Shown: positions 7,474 to 15,702 of the stretch, in pieces | Layout: every line of letters begins with the position of its first letter | Numbering within the stretch: position 1 is the first letter of the stretch | DNA from: Rhodospirillales bacterium 70-18 | Lineage (GTDB): Bacteria > Pseudomonadota > Alphaproteobacteria > Acetobacterales > Acetobacteraceae | Assembly (NCBI GenBank): GCA_001899585.1 | Contig: MKWE01000014.1 | Coordinates: forward strand, 1-64,000 | Direction: 5' to 3' | DNA: 64,000 nucleotides | Program-made: the position numbers and the translations under genes | The notes under the pieces: generated by a model | What the model was told of the DNA's origin: nothing | The model's database searches: none | Seen by the model: the letters and a program-made list of their open reading frames with translations, nothing else

Positions 7474-9624
7474 ATGGCTGAACGTTCATTTGCGCGCGAG
7501 GTGCAGGATCTGCGCCTGGGCGAAGGGCAGGAATTCCGCGGCGAGGGCATCCTGGCGGTGACCAAGGCGCTGCTGCAATCGGGCGTGTCGTACGTGGCGG
7601 GCTACCAGGGCGCGCCGATCTCCCACCTGATGGATGTGCTGGCCGACGCGCAGGGCATACTGGGCGAGCTCGGCGTGCATTTCGAGACCTCAGCCAGCGA
7701 GGCGGCGGCGGCCTCCACGCTGGCGGCCTCGGTGATGTATCCGGTCCGCGGGGCGGTGACCTGGAAGTCCACCGCCGGGACCAACGTGGCGTGCGACGCG
7801 CTCTCCAACCTGGCCTCCGGCGGCGTGACCGGCGGCGCGCTGGTCGTGATCGGCGAGGATTACGGCGAAGGCTCCTCCATCATGCAGGAGCGGACCCACG
7901 CCTTCGCCATGAAATCGCAGATCTGGCTGCTGGACCCGCGGCCGAACCTGCCCTGCATCGTCAAGGCGGTGGAGGACGGGTTCGCGCTGTCCGAGGCAAG
8001 CAACACGCCGGTGATGCTGCAGATGCGCATCCGCGCCTGCCATGTGCATGGCAGCTTCATCGCCCGCGACAACCAGCGGCCGAAATTCACCCTGAAGGAG
8101 GCGGTGGAGAACCCGGTACGCGACGTGAGCCGCATCGTGCTGCCGCCGGCCTCGTTCCTGCACGAACAGGAAAAGATCCGCACCCGCTGGCCGGCGGCGG
8201 TGAAGTTCATCAAAGAGCATGGGCTGAACGAGGTGATGCCGGGCGATATCGGCGAGGTCGGCATCATCACCCAGGGCGGCATGTACAACGGGGTGATGCG
8301 GGCGCTGGCCGCCTTCGGGCTGGCCGATGTGTGGGGGGCGACGCGCATCCCGATCTACGTGATGAACGTGACCTATCCGCTGGTGGACGACGAGCTGGTG
8401 GCGTTCTGCGCCGGCAAGCGCGCGGTGCTGATGGTGGAGGAGGGCCAGCCGGATTTCCTGGAGCAGGCGCTGCACGCCATCCTGCGCAAGGCGGATGTGG
8501 CCACACGACTGCACGGCAAGGACGTGCTGCCGATGGGCGGCGAATACACGCCGCTGGTGCTGACCGACGGGCTGCGCAAGTTCCTGGCGGCGGCGATGCC
8601 GGGCGTGCTGGACGGCGCGGTCACGCCGCCCGACCCGCGCCCGGTGCTGGCCGACCCGCGCGTGCAGGCGCTGGCGACCGCCCTGCCCGCCCGGCCGCCG
8701 AGCTTCTGCACCGGCTGCCCGGAACGCCCGATCTTCTCGGCGATGACGCTGGTGCAGCAGGAGCTCGGCCAGCACCACGTGGCCGGCGACATCGGCTGCC
8801 ACCTGTTCGCGCTGAACGAGCCGTTCAACATCGGCGCCACCACCATGGGCTACGGGTTGGGGCCGTCCTCGGCGGCGGCGTTGCAGGTGGCGGCGGACAA
8901 GCGGCCGATCGCGGTGATGGGCGATGGCGGGTTCTGGCACAACGGGCTGCTGAGCGGCGTGGGCAACGCGGTGTTCAACAAGCATGACGGCGTGGTGGTG
9001 GTGGTGGACAACCACTACTCGGCGGCGACCGGCGGGCAGGACATCCTGTCCTCGCGGGCGGAGAACCCCTCGCGCAGCACCAACCACCCGATCGAGGACG
9101 CGGTGCGCGGCGTCGGCGCCAAATGGGTGCGGCGGATCGACCGCACCTACGACGTGGGCAAGCTGCGCGACATGTTCCGCGAGGCGCTGACCACCAGGGA
9201 GAGCGGGCCGAAATTCATCATCGCCTCCTCCGAGTGCATGCTGAACCGGCAGCGGCGGGAGAAGCCGCTGTTCAACTCGGCGGTGAAGCGCGGCGAGCGG
9301 ATGGTGCGGCCGCGTTTCGGGGTGGACGAGGATGTGTGCACTGGCGACCACGCCTGCATCCGGCTGTCCGGCTGCCCCTCGCTGTCGGTGAAGAAGTCGG
9401 CCGATCCGCTGAAGGAGGACCCGGTGGCGGCGATCGACACTTCCTGCGTCGGCTGCGGCAATTGCGGCGAGGTGGCGGAGGCCGCCGTGCTATGCCCCTC
9501 GTTCTACCGCGCCGACATCGTGCTGAACCCGACGCGGTGGGACCGGGCGGTGGCATGGCTGCGCCAGGCGGTGATCGGGCGGCTGCAGCGGCGGCGGGCC
9601 GGCCGGCGCATGGCGGCCGCCTGA
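7474..9624 (+). CDS. indolepyruvate/2-oxoacid:ferredoxin oxidoreductase alpha-like subunit (TPP and Fe-S)
   Basis: A 716-residue cytoplasmic enzyme subunit of the IorA type. It oxidatively decarboxylates an aryl 2-oxo acid, passing electrons to ferredoxin. The N-terminal half is the pyrimidine-binding domain. The TPP-binding domain has CTGCPERP, then GDIGCH, and GDG near residue 483 with the downstream Asn in VVVVVDNHYS. The C-terminus carries a ferredoxin-like region: a degenerate cluster motif CTGDHACIRLSGCPS near 622, then CVGCGNCG...CPS with full CxxCxxC spacing. GGAGG lies 7 nt before the ATG. It is the first gene of the operon, and its TGA overlaps the next ATG (TGATG). Family assignment is firm; indolepyruvate as substrate is not. 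In this context isatinate (2-aminophenylglyoxylate) is an attractive alternative. Confidence 0.9.
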   Translation: MAERSFAREVQDLRLGEGQEFRGEGILAVTKALLQSGVSYVAGYQGAPISHLMDVLADAQGILGELGVHFETSASEAAAASTLAASVMYPVRGAVTWKSTAGTNVACDALSNLASGGVTGGALVVIGEDYGEGSSIMQERTHAFAMKSQIWLLDPRPNLPCIVKAVEDGFALSEASNTPVMLQMRIRACHVHGSFIARDNQRPKFTLKEAVENPVRDVSRIVLPPASFLHEQEKIRTRWPAAVKFIKEHGLNEVMPGDIGEVGIITQGGMYNGVMRALAAFGLADVWGATRIPIYVMNVTYPLVDDELVAFCAGKRAVLMVEEGQPDFLEQALHAILRKADVATRLHGKDVLPMGGEYTPLVLTDGLRKFLAAAMPGVLDGAVTPPDPRPVLADPRVQALATALPARPPSFCTGCPERPIFSAMTLVQQELGQHHVAGDIGCHLFALNEPFNIGATTMGYGLGPSSAAALQVAADKRPIAVMGDGGFWHNGLLSGVGNAVFNKHDGVVVVVDNHYSAATGGQDILSSRAENPSRSTNHPIEDAVRGVGAKWVRRIDRTYDVGKLRDMFREALTTRESGPKFIIASSECMLNRQRREKPLFNSAVKRGERMVRPRFGVDEDVCTGDHACIRLSGCPSLSVKKSADPLKEDPVAAIDTSCVGCGNCGEVAEAAVLCPSFYRADIVLNPTRWDRAVAWLRQAVIGRLQRRRAGRRMAAA

Positions 9625-11138
9625 TGGACGTGGCGGCTGCCACCGACCGGCCGATCGCGATCGCCATCATGGCGATGGGCGGCCAGGGCGGCGGCGTGCT
9701 GGCGGACTGGATCGTGGCGCTGGCCGAGGCGCAGGGCTGGGTGGCGCAGGCGACCTCGGTGCCCGGGGTGGCGCAGCGGACCGGGGCGACGATCTACTAC
9801 GTCGAGATCATCCGCGCCGTGGCGGGGCGGCAGCCGGTGCTGTCGCTGATGCCGGTGCCGGGCGATGTGGACGTGGTGATCGCCGCCGAGCTGATGGAGG
9901 CCGGGCGGGCGGTGCAGCGCGGGCTGGTGACGCCGGACCGCACCGTGCTGCTGGCCTCCTCGCACCGCTCGCTGGCGATGGTGGAGAAGATCAAGCCCGG
10001 CGACGGCATCGCCGACCCGGCGCCGGTGCTGGCGGCGGCGGGCGCGGCGGCGAAGCGCTTCGTGCATGCGGACATGCAGGCGCTGGCCGAGCGGGCGGGC
10101 AGCGTGATCTCGGCGGCGCTGTTCGGGGCGCTGGCGGCGTCCGGCGCGCTGCCCTTCGCGCGGGCGGCGTTCGAGGAGACCATCCGCGCGGCCGGCGTGG
10201 GCGTAGCGGCGAGCCTGGCGGCCTTCGCGCTCGGGTACGACGCGGTGCGGTCGCCGGTGGCGGCGGCAGCCCCTGCTCCTGTTGAGGCCGTCGCGGTGAG
10301 CGGCGGCACCGCGGCGGAACAGGCGGCATTCGCCCGCGCCCTGCAGCGCGTCGCGGCCTTTCCGGAGCCGGCGCGGGCGATGCTCGGGCACGGGCTGCGG
10401 CGCGTGGTGGATTACCAGGATGTCGCCTACGGGCACGAATACCTCGACATCATGGACCGGCTGCTGGCGCTGGACAGCGCCGCCGAGAACTTCGCGCTGA
10501 CCGCCGAGGCGGCGCGGCAGGTGGCCGTGGCGCTGGCCTATGACGACGTGATCCGCGTGGCCGACCTCAAGACCCGCGCCAGCCGGTTCGCCCGCGTGCG
10601 CGGCGAGGTGGTGGCGGGCGCCGGCGAGATCGTGGAGACCACCGAGTTCATGCACCCGCGCATGGCCGAGCTGTGCGCCACCATGCCGGCGCGCTGGGGA
10701 CTGGCGGTGGAGCGTTCGCGCCTGCTGACCGCGGCGCTGCGCTGGGCGTTCGAGCGCAGGCGGCGGGTGCGCACGACGACGGTGCTGGGCTTCGTGCCGC
10801 TCTACCTGGTGGCTGGGCTGCGGCCGCGCCGGCGCACGCTGCTGCGCCACCAGCGGGAGATGGCGCATGTGCGGGCCTGGCTGGCGCTGGTGGAACGGCA
10901 CGCGCCCGGCGACTGCCGGTTGGCGGTGGAGTTGCTGAAGTGCCGCCGGCTGGTGAAGGGCTACAGCGACACCCACGCGCGCGGCGCCAGCAAGTTCGAC
11001 CGGGTGACCGGCGCCGTGGCGCTGCTGGCCGGGCGCGACGACGCGGCGGACTGGATCCGCCGGCTGCGCGATGCCGCGTTGGCCGACGCCGAGGGCAAGC
11101 TGCTCGACGGCGCGCTGGCGACGATCCGAACGCTGTAG
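9624..11138 (+). CDS. indolepyruvate/2-oxoacid:ferredoxin oxidoreductase beta-like subunit with C-terminal extension
   Basis: A 504-residue partner of the preceding subunit. Residues 1-200 are the POR-gamma/IorB domain, starting with the glycine-rich MAMGGQGGGVLADW and including the PGVAQRTGATIYYVEI stretch. A plain IorB has only about 200 residues. The extra C-terminal 280 residues contain KCRRLVKGYSDTHARG and match the tail found in single-chain indolepyruvate oxidoreductase-family proteins (DUF6537-like, by memory). The gene pair thus looks like a natural split of that large fusion. It overlaps the upstream gene by 1 bp, and a 10-bp gap separates it from the oxygenase gene. Confidence 0.88.
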   Translation: MDVAAATDRPIAIAIMAMGGQGGGVLADWIVALAEAQGWVAQATSVPGVAQRTGATIYYVEIIRAVAGRQPVLSLMPVPGDVDVVIAAELMEAGRAVQRGLVTPDRTVLLASSHRSLAMVEKIKPGDGIADPAPVLAAAGAAAKRFVHADMQALAERAGSVISAALFGALAASGALPFARAAFEETIRAAGVGVAASLAAFALGYDAVRSPVAAAAPAPVEAVAVSGGTAAEQAAFARALQRVAAFPEPARAMLGHGLRRVVDYQDVAYGHEYLDIMDRLLALDSAAENFALTAEAARQVAVALAYDDVIRVADLKTRASRFARVRGEVVAGAGEIVETTEFMHPRMAELCATMPARWGLAVERSRLLTAALRWAFERRRRVRTTTVLGFVPLYLVAGLRPRRRTLLRHQREMAHVRAWLALVERHAPGDCRLAVELLKCRRLVKGYSDTHARGASKFDRVTGAVALLAGRDDAADWIRRLRDAALADAEGKLLDGALATIRTL

Positions 11139-11148
11139 GGAGGCGAGC

Positions 11149-12459
11149 ATGTACCGCGACGATCCCGCCGCGCTGCGCGCCCTGGTCCGCGAGGGCGAGG
11201 TGCATCGCGACGTGTATACCAGCGACGAGGTGTTCGCGCTGGAGATGGAGCGGCTGTTCGCCACCACCTGGGTCTATGTCGGGCATGCGAGCCAGGTGGC
11301 CAATATCGGGGATTTCTTCACCACCACCATCGGCACCGCGCCGGTGGTGATGGTGCGCCACACCGACGGCTCCATCCGCGTGCTGCACAACCGCTGCCCG
11401 CACAAGGGCACGCGGGTGGCCAACGAGATGTGCGGCAATGTCGGGCGGTTCTTCCGCTGCCCCTACCACGCCTGGAGCTTCCGCACCGACGGCAGCATCG
11501 CCGCGATCCCGCTGCCGGGCGGCTACGAACAGACCGACTTCAAGGGCTCGGCGGCGACGGGCGGCATGACGCCGGTGGCCGGCGTGCACGACTACCGGGG
11601 CTTCGTGTTCGCGCGGCTCCGGCCAGGCGGGCCGGATTTCGCGGAATATTTCGGCGAAAGCCTGTCCAGCCTGGACAACATGATCGACCGCTCGCCGGAA
11701 GGCCGGCTGGAGGTGGCCGGCGGCGTGCTGCGCTACATGCACCGCTGCAACTGGAAAATGCTGGTCGAGAACCTGACCGACACCTGCCACCCGATGGTGG
11801 CACATGAAAGCTCGGCCGGCACCGCGGTGGCGATCGGCCGGCAGATGCCGCAGGGCGCGCCGAAGCATCCGGCGGTGGAAATCTACGCGCCCTTCGTCTC
11901 GCCCTATGCGTTCTACGAGGGCATGGGCATCCGCGTCTGGCCGTACGGGCACGGGCATACCGGGGTTTCGCACTCCATCCACTCCGATTATTCGGCGATT
12001 CCAGGCTATTTCGAGCAGATGGCGGCGGCTTATGGCGAGGATCGCGCCCGCGCCATCCTGGGCGAGAACCGGCACAACACGGTGTATTTCCCCAACATGA
12101 CCATGAAGGGGCCGATCCAGGCGCTGCGCATCTTCAAGCCGATCGCCGCCGACCGCACGCTGGTGGAGTCCTGGACCTTCCGCCTCGTCGGCGCGCCGGA
12201 CCGGCTGCTGGAGCGCACGCTGATGTACAGCCGGCTGATCAACGCGCCCACCTCGCCGGTGGGGCATGACGACCTGGAGATGTACGAGCGCGCCCAGGAC
12301 TCGCTGCACTCGGACGCCAACCCCTGGGTGAACATGCAGCGCCTGGCCGAGCCGGGCGAGAGCCTGCGCGACACGGCGGTGGCCAACGGCACCACGGAGC
12401 GGCAGATGCGCAACCAGTTCCGCGCCTGGACGCATTTCATGACGCTGGGTGTGCCATGA
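11149..12459 (+). CDS. Rieske aromatic ring-hydroxylating oxygenase, alpha subunit
   Basis: A 436-residue catalytic subunit. The Rieske [2Fe-2S] ligands are visible as RCPHKGT...RCPYHAW (CxH...CxxH) at about residues 82-106. The mononuclear iron site begins with NLTDTCHPMVAH near 205-216, giving the two His ligands. The downstream acidic ligand lies in the C-terminal domain. GGGAGG precedes the ATG at 11149. The beta-subunit gene follows with a 4-bp overlap. No ferredoxin or reductase gene of the usual oxygenase type lies in the operon. The electron donor is therefore either encoded elsewhere or is ferredoxin reduced by the neighbouring oxidoreductase (inference). The ring substrate is unknown; indole-3-acetate or a related aromatic is proposed from gene context. 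Confidence 0.93.
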   Translation: MYRDDPAALRALVREGEVHRDVYTSDEVFALEMERLFATTWVYVGHASQVANIGDFFTTTIGTAPVVMVRHTDGSIRVLHNRCPHKGTRVANEMCGNVGRFFRCPYHAWSFRTDGSIAAIPLPGGYEQTDFKGSAATGGMTPVAGVHDYRGFVFARLRPGGPDFAEYFGESLSSLDNMIDRSPEGRLEVAGGVLRYMHRCNWKMLVENLTDTCHPMVAHESSAGTAVAIGRQMPQGAPKHPAVEIYAPFVSPYAFYEGMGIRVWPYGHGHTGVSHSIHSDYSAIPGYFEQMAAAYGEDRARAILGENRHNTVYFPNMTMKGPIQALRIFKPIAADRTLVESWTFRLVGAPDRLLERTLMYSRLINAPTSPVGHDDLEMYERAQDSLHSDANPWVNMQRLAEPGESLRDTAVANGTTERQMRNQFRAWTHFMTLGVP

Positions 12460-12932
12460 TCACCGAGGCGGACCTGATCGGCTTCGTGCGCCACGAGGCG
12501 CGGCTGATCGACGAGCAGCACTTCGACGAGTGGCTGGCGCTGTTCACCCCGGACGGGCGCTACTGGATGCCGCTGGAGATGGGGCAGGCCGATCCGCTGC
12601 TGCACAACTCGCTGTTCTACGACGACCTGGTGCTGCTGCGCATCCGGGTGGAGCGGCTGAAGGGCGCAAAGACCTACAGCCAGAAGCCGAAAAGCCGCTG
12701 CCACCACCTGTTGCAGACGCCCACGGTGGAAATCGCCGACCACGCCGCCGGGCGGTTCGAGACCTGGACGCCGTTCCACTACGTGGAAACCCGGCTGGAC
12801 GAACAGACCCTGTTCGCCGGCTGGAGCCGCCATTCGCTGGTGCTGATCGAGGGCGCGCTGCGCATCCGGCTGAAGCGGGTGGACCTGGTGAACTGCGACA
12901 GCGCCTTCGGCAACATCCAGCTGTTCATGTGA
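12456..12932 (+). CDS. aromatic ring-hydroxylating oxygenase, beta subunit
   Basis: A 158-residue small subunit with the NTF2/SnoaL-like fold. Diagnostic features are LIGFVRHEARLIDEQHFDEWLALF at the start, DGRYWMPLE, and a YDDLVLLRIRVERL segment. Length and order fit the beta subunits of Rieske oxygenases, which have a structural role in the alpha3beta3 hexamer. The start codon overlaps the alpha-subunit stop by 4 bp (ATGA), consistent with coupled translation in a fixed ratio. Confidence 0.92.
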   Translation: MITEADLIGFVRHEARLIDEQHFDEWLALFTPDGRYWMPLEMGQADPLLHNSLFYDDLVLLRIRVERLKGAKTYSQKPKSRCHHLLQTPTVEIADHAAGRFETWTPFHYVETRLDEQTLFAGWSRHSLVLIEGALRIRLKRVDLVNCDSAFGNIQLFM

Positions 12933-12934
12933 GC

Positions 12935-14542
12935 ATGACCGAGTCCCTCACCGTCCACGCCGCGTTCCGCGCCACGGCCGCACGCTGGCCGGCGCATCCG
13001 TTCCTGCAGGTGCTGCCCGAGACCGCCGCCGTCTATGGTATCGAGGCCGGCGAGATCACCTACGCGGCGGCGGCGGCGCGGGTGGCGGCACTGGCCGCGC
13101 GCTACCGCGCCGCCGGCTATGGCGCCGGGCACCGGGTGGGGCTGCTGTTGGAGAACCGGCCGGATTACCTGTTGCACTGGTTCGCGCTGAACGCGCTCGG
13201 CGCCTCGGTGGTGCCGATCAACCCCGACCTGCGCTCGGCCGAACTGGAATACCTGATCGGCCATTCGCAGATCGTACTGGCGGTGGCGATCGCGCCGCGA
13301 CAGGCCGAACTCCGCGCCGCCTCCGGCAGCGGGCTCGCCGTGGTCGGCCCGGACGAAGTGCCGCCGGCCGCCCCACGTCCCGCCGGGCCGGCGCAGGACG
13401 ATCCGGCGCGGGAATGCGCGCTGCTCTACACCTCCGGCACCACCGGCCTGCCGAAAGGCTGCGTGCTGTCCAACACCTACTTCCTCGAATGCGGCCGCTG
13501 GTACCACCGCATGGGCGGGCTGTGCGCGCTGCGCCCCGGCATGGAGCGGATGCTGACGCCGCTGCCGCTGTTCCACATGAACGCCATGGGCGCCTCGGCG
13601 ATGGCGATGCTGCTCGGCGGCGGCTGCCTGACCGTGCTGGACCGCTTCCACCCGGCAAGCTGGTGGAACAGCGTCGCCGCCGCCCGCGCCACCATCATCC
13701 ACTACCTCGGCGTGATGCCGGCGATCCTGATGGCCGCCCCGCCCGGCCCTGCCGAGCGCGCCCACGCCGTCCGCTTCGGCTTTGGCGCCGGCATCGACCG
13801 CCGCCTGCACGCCCCCGCCGAGGCCCGCTTCGGCTTCCCGCTCATCGAGGGCTGGGCGATGACCGAAACCGGCGCCGGCGCCACCATCCAGGCTAATCTG
13901 GAACCGCGCATGGTCGGCCAGAGCTGCTTCGGCCGGCCCGACGCGCATGTGCAGGCGCGCGTGGTCCGCGACGACGGCACGGAGGCCGCCCCTGACGAGC
14001 CCGGCGAATTGCTGGTGCGCCATGCCGGCCCCGACCCCAGGCACGGCTTCTTCAGCTTCTACCTCAAGGACCCCGAAGCCACCGAGGCCGGCTGGGCCGG
14101 CGGGTGGTGGCACACCGGCGACCTGGTGCGCCGGGACGAAGGTGGCTCGCTGTATTTCCTCGACCGCAAGAAGAACGTCATCCGCCGCAGCGGAGAGAAC
14201 ATCTCCGCCGTGGAGGTGGAAGGCGTGCTGCAGCAGCACCCCCTGGTCAAGACCGCCGCGATCGCCGCCGTGCCGGATGCGTTGCGCGGCGACGAGGTGT
14301 TCGCCTGCCTCATCCCCCACGCCCCGGTGGCCGACCCGGCGGCGGCGGCGGCGGAGATCGCCGCTTGGTGCCTTGGCCGCCTCGCCTACTACAAGGCGCC
14401 CGGCTATGTCCGCTTCGTCGATGCGGTGCCGCTCACCTCCACCAACAAGATCCAGCGCGGCGCCCTGAAGGAGCTGGCCCGGCGCCTGCTGGACGACCCC
14501 GCCCGCATCGACACCCGCGCGCTCAAGAAGCGCACGCCGTGA
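12935..14542 (+). CDS. AMP-forming acyl/aryl-CoA ligase
   Basis: A 535-residue member of the adenylate-forming enzymes. Motifs in order: LLYTSGTTGLPKG phosphate loop (about residue 164), GWAMTETGAG (about 305), HTGDLVRRDEGG (about 393), and the C-terminal TSTNKIQRG carrying the adenylation Lys (about 505). It activates a carboxylate to its CoA thioester using ATP. The start is 2 nt after the oxygenase beta stop, and its stop overlaps the next gene by 4 bp. Within the operon it would supply a CoA ester to the thiolase-fold protein, for example a hydroxylated indole acetate. That substrate is inferred. Confidence 0.92.
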   Translation: MTESLTVHAAFRATAARWPAHPFLQVLPETAAVYGIEAGEITYAAAAARVAALAARYRAAGYGAGHRVGLLLENRPDYLLHWFALNALGASVVPINPDLRSAELEYLIGHSQIVLAVAIAPRQAELRAASGSGLAVVGPDEVPPAAPRPAGPAQDDPARECALLYTSGTTGLPKGCVLSNTYFLECGRWYHRMGGLCALRPGMERMLTPLPLFHMNAMGASAMAMLLGGGCLTVLDRFHPASWWNSVAAARATIIHYLGVMPAILMAAPPGPAERAHAVRFGFGAGIDRRLHAPAEARFGFPLIEGWAMTETGAGATIQANLEPRMVGQSCFGRPDAHVQARVVRDDGTEAAPDEPGELLVRHAGPDPRHGFFSFYLKDPEATEAGWAGGWWHTGDLVRRDEGGSLYFLDRKKNVIRRSGENISAVEVEGVLQQHPLVKTAAIAAVPDALRGDEVFACLIPHAPVADPAAAAAEIAAWCLGRLAYYKAPGYVRFVDAVPLTSTNKIQRGALKELARRLLDDPARIDTRALKKRTP

Positions 14543-15702
14543 TCCGCCACGGCTACGAGGGCGTGGTGCTGGCCGCCCCGGTCACCATCCCCTACCAGCG
14601 CCACTCCATCCACGGCGCCGCCTGGTGGATCGGCCGGGCGCTGGCCGAGGCCCTGCGCGCCGCCGGGCTGCGGCCCGCCGATATCGACGGGTTCTGCTGC
14701 TCCAGCTTCTCGCTCGGCGCCGACACCGCCGTCGGCCTCACCCAGCATTTCGGCCTGTCGCCGCGCTGGCTCGACCATATCCCGATGGGCGGCGCCTGCG
14801 GCGTGGTGGCGCTGCGGCGGGCGGCGCGGGCGGTGCAGGCCGGCGATGCCGACATCGTCGCCTGCGTCGCCGGCGACACCAGCACGCCGGATTCCTTCCG
14901 CCAGCAGTTGCAATCCTTCAGCCGCTTCGCCACCGACGCCACCTGGCCCTATGGCGGCGGCGGCCCCAACGCCAGCTTCGCGCTGCTGACCGACGCCTAT
15001 ATGCGGGCATACGGCGCCACGCGGGAGGATTTCGGCCGCATCTGCGTCGCCCAGCGCCAGAACGCCCTCGCCTTCCCGCACGCCCTGATGAAGCGCCCGC
15101 TCGACCTCGCGCACTACCTCGCCGCCCGCCCGGTCGCCGACCCGATCGCGCTGTTCGACTGCGTGATGCCCTGCGCCGGAGCCGAAGCCTTCCTGGTGAT
15201 GCGCGAGGAGACCGCCCGCGCCCTCAGCCTTCCGGCCGCCCACCTGCGCGGCGCGATCGAGCGGCATCACGCCTTCCCGGACGACCCCATCCAGCTGCGC
15301 GGCGGCTGGGCGATGGACCGCGACGAGCTCTACGCCATGGCCGCCACCACCCCCGCCGGCATCGACCTGCTGCAAACCTACGACGACTACCCGGTGATCG
15401 TGATGATGCAGTTCGAGGATCTCGGCTTCTGCGCCAAGGGCGAGGCCCCGGCCTTCGTGCGCGCCCACGACCTCACCGCCGCCGGCAGCTTCCCGCACAA
15501 CAGTTCCGGCGGGCAACTGTCGGTGGGCCAGGCCGGGGCGGCCGGCGGCTATCTGGGGCTGGTGGAGGCGATCCGCCAACTCACCGGCCAGGCGATCGGC
15601 GCCGTGGTGCCCGGCGCGCGCACCGCGCTGGTGAGCGGCTTCGGCATGATCAACTACGACCGCGGCCTGTGCTCGGCCGCCGCCATCCTGGCCGCGCCAT
15701 GA
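14539..15702 (+). CDS. thiolase-fold protein (lipid-transfer/SCP-x type, probable retro-aldolase partner)
   Basis: A 387-residue thiolase superfamily member that begins with GTG at 14539, overlapping the ligase stop (GTGA). The nucleophile region reads MGGACGVVAL near residue 84. The usual C-terminal GHPxGA catalytic motif is replaced by SVGQAGAAGG near 330, so the catalytic His is a Gln. This pattern is shared with non-classical thiolases that work with DUF35 proteins. Actinobacterial Ltp2 is a characterised example; it cleaves beta-hydroxyacyl-CoA by retro-aldol chemistry. The next gene encodes a DUF35 domain, which reinforces this reading. A role in cleaving a beta-hydroxyacyl-CoA made by the operon's oxygenase and ligase is inferred. 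Confidence 0.82.
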   Translation: MIRHGYEGVVLAAPVTIPYQRHSIHGAAWWIGRALAEALRAAGLRPADIDGFCCSSFSLGADTAVGLTQHFGLSPRWLDHIPMGGACGVVALRRAARAVQAGDADIVACVAGDTSTPDSFRQQLQSFSRFATDATWPYGGGGPNASFALLTDAYMRAYGATREDFGRICVAQRQNALAFPHALMKRPLDLAHYLAARPVADPIALFDCVMPCAGAEAFLVMREETARALSLPAAHLRGAIERHHAFPDDPIQLRGGWAMDRDELYAMAATTPAGIDLLQTYDDYPVIVMMQFEDLGFCAKGEAPAFVRAHDLTAAGSFPHNSSGGQLSVGQAGAAGGYLGLVEAIRQLTGQAIGAVVPGARTALVSGFGMINYDRGLCSAAAILAAP

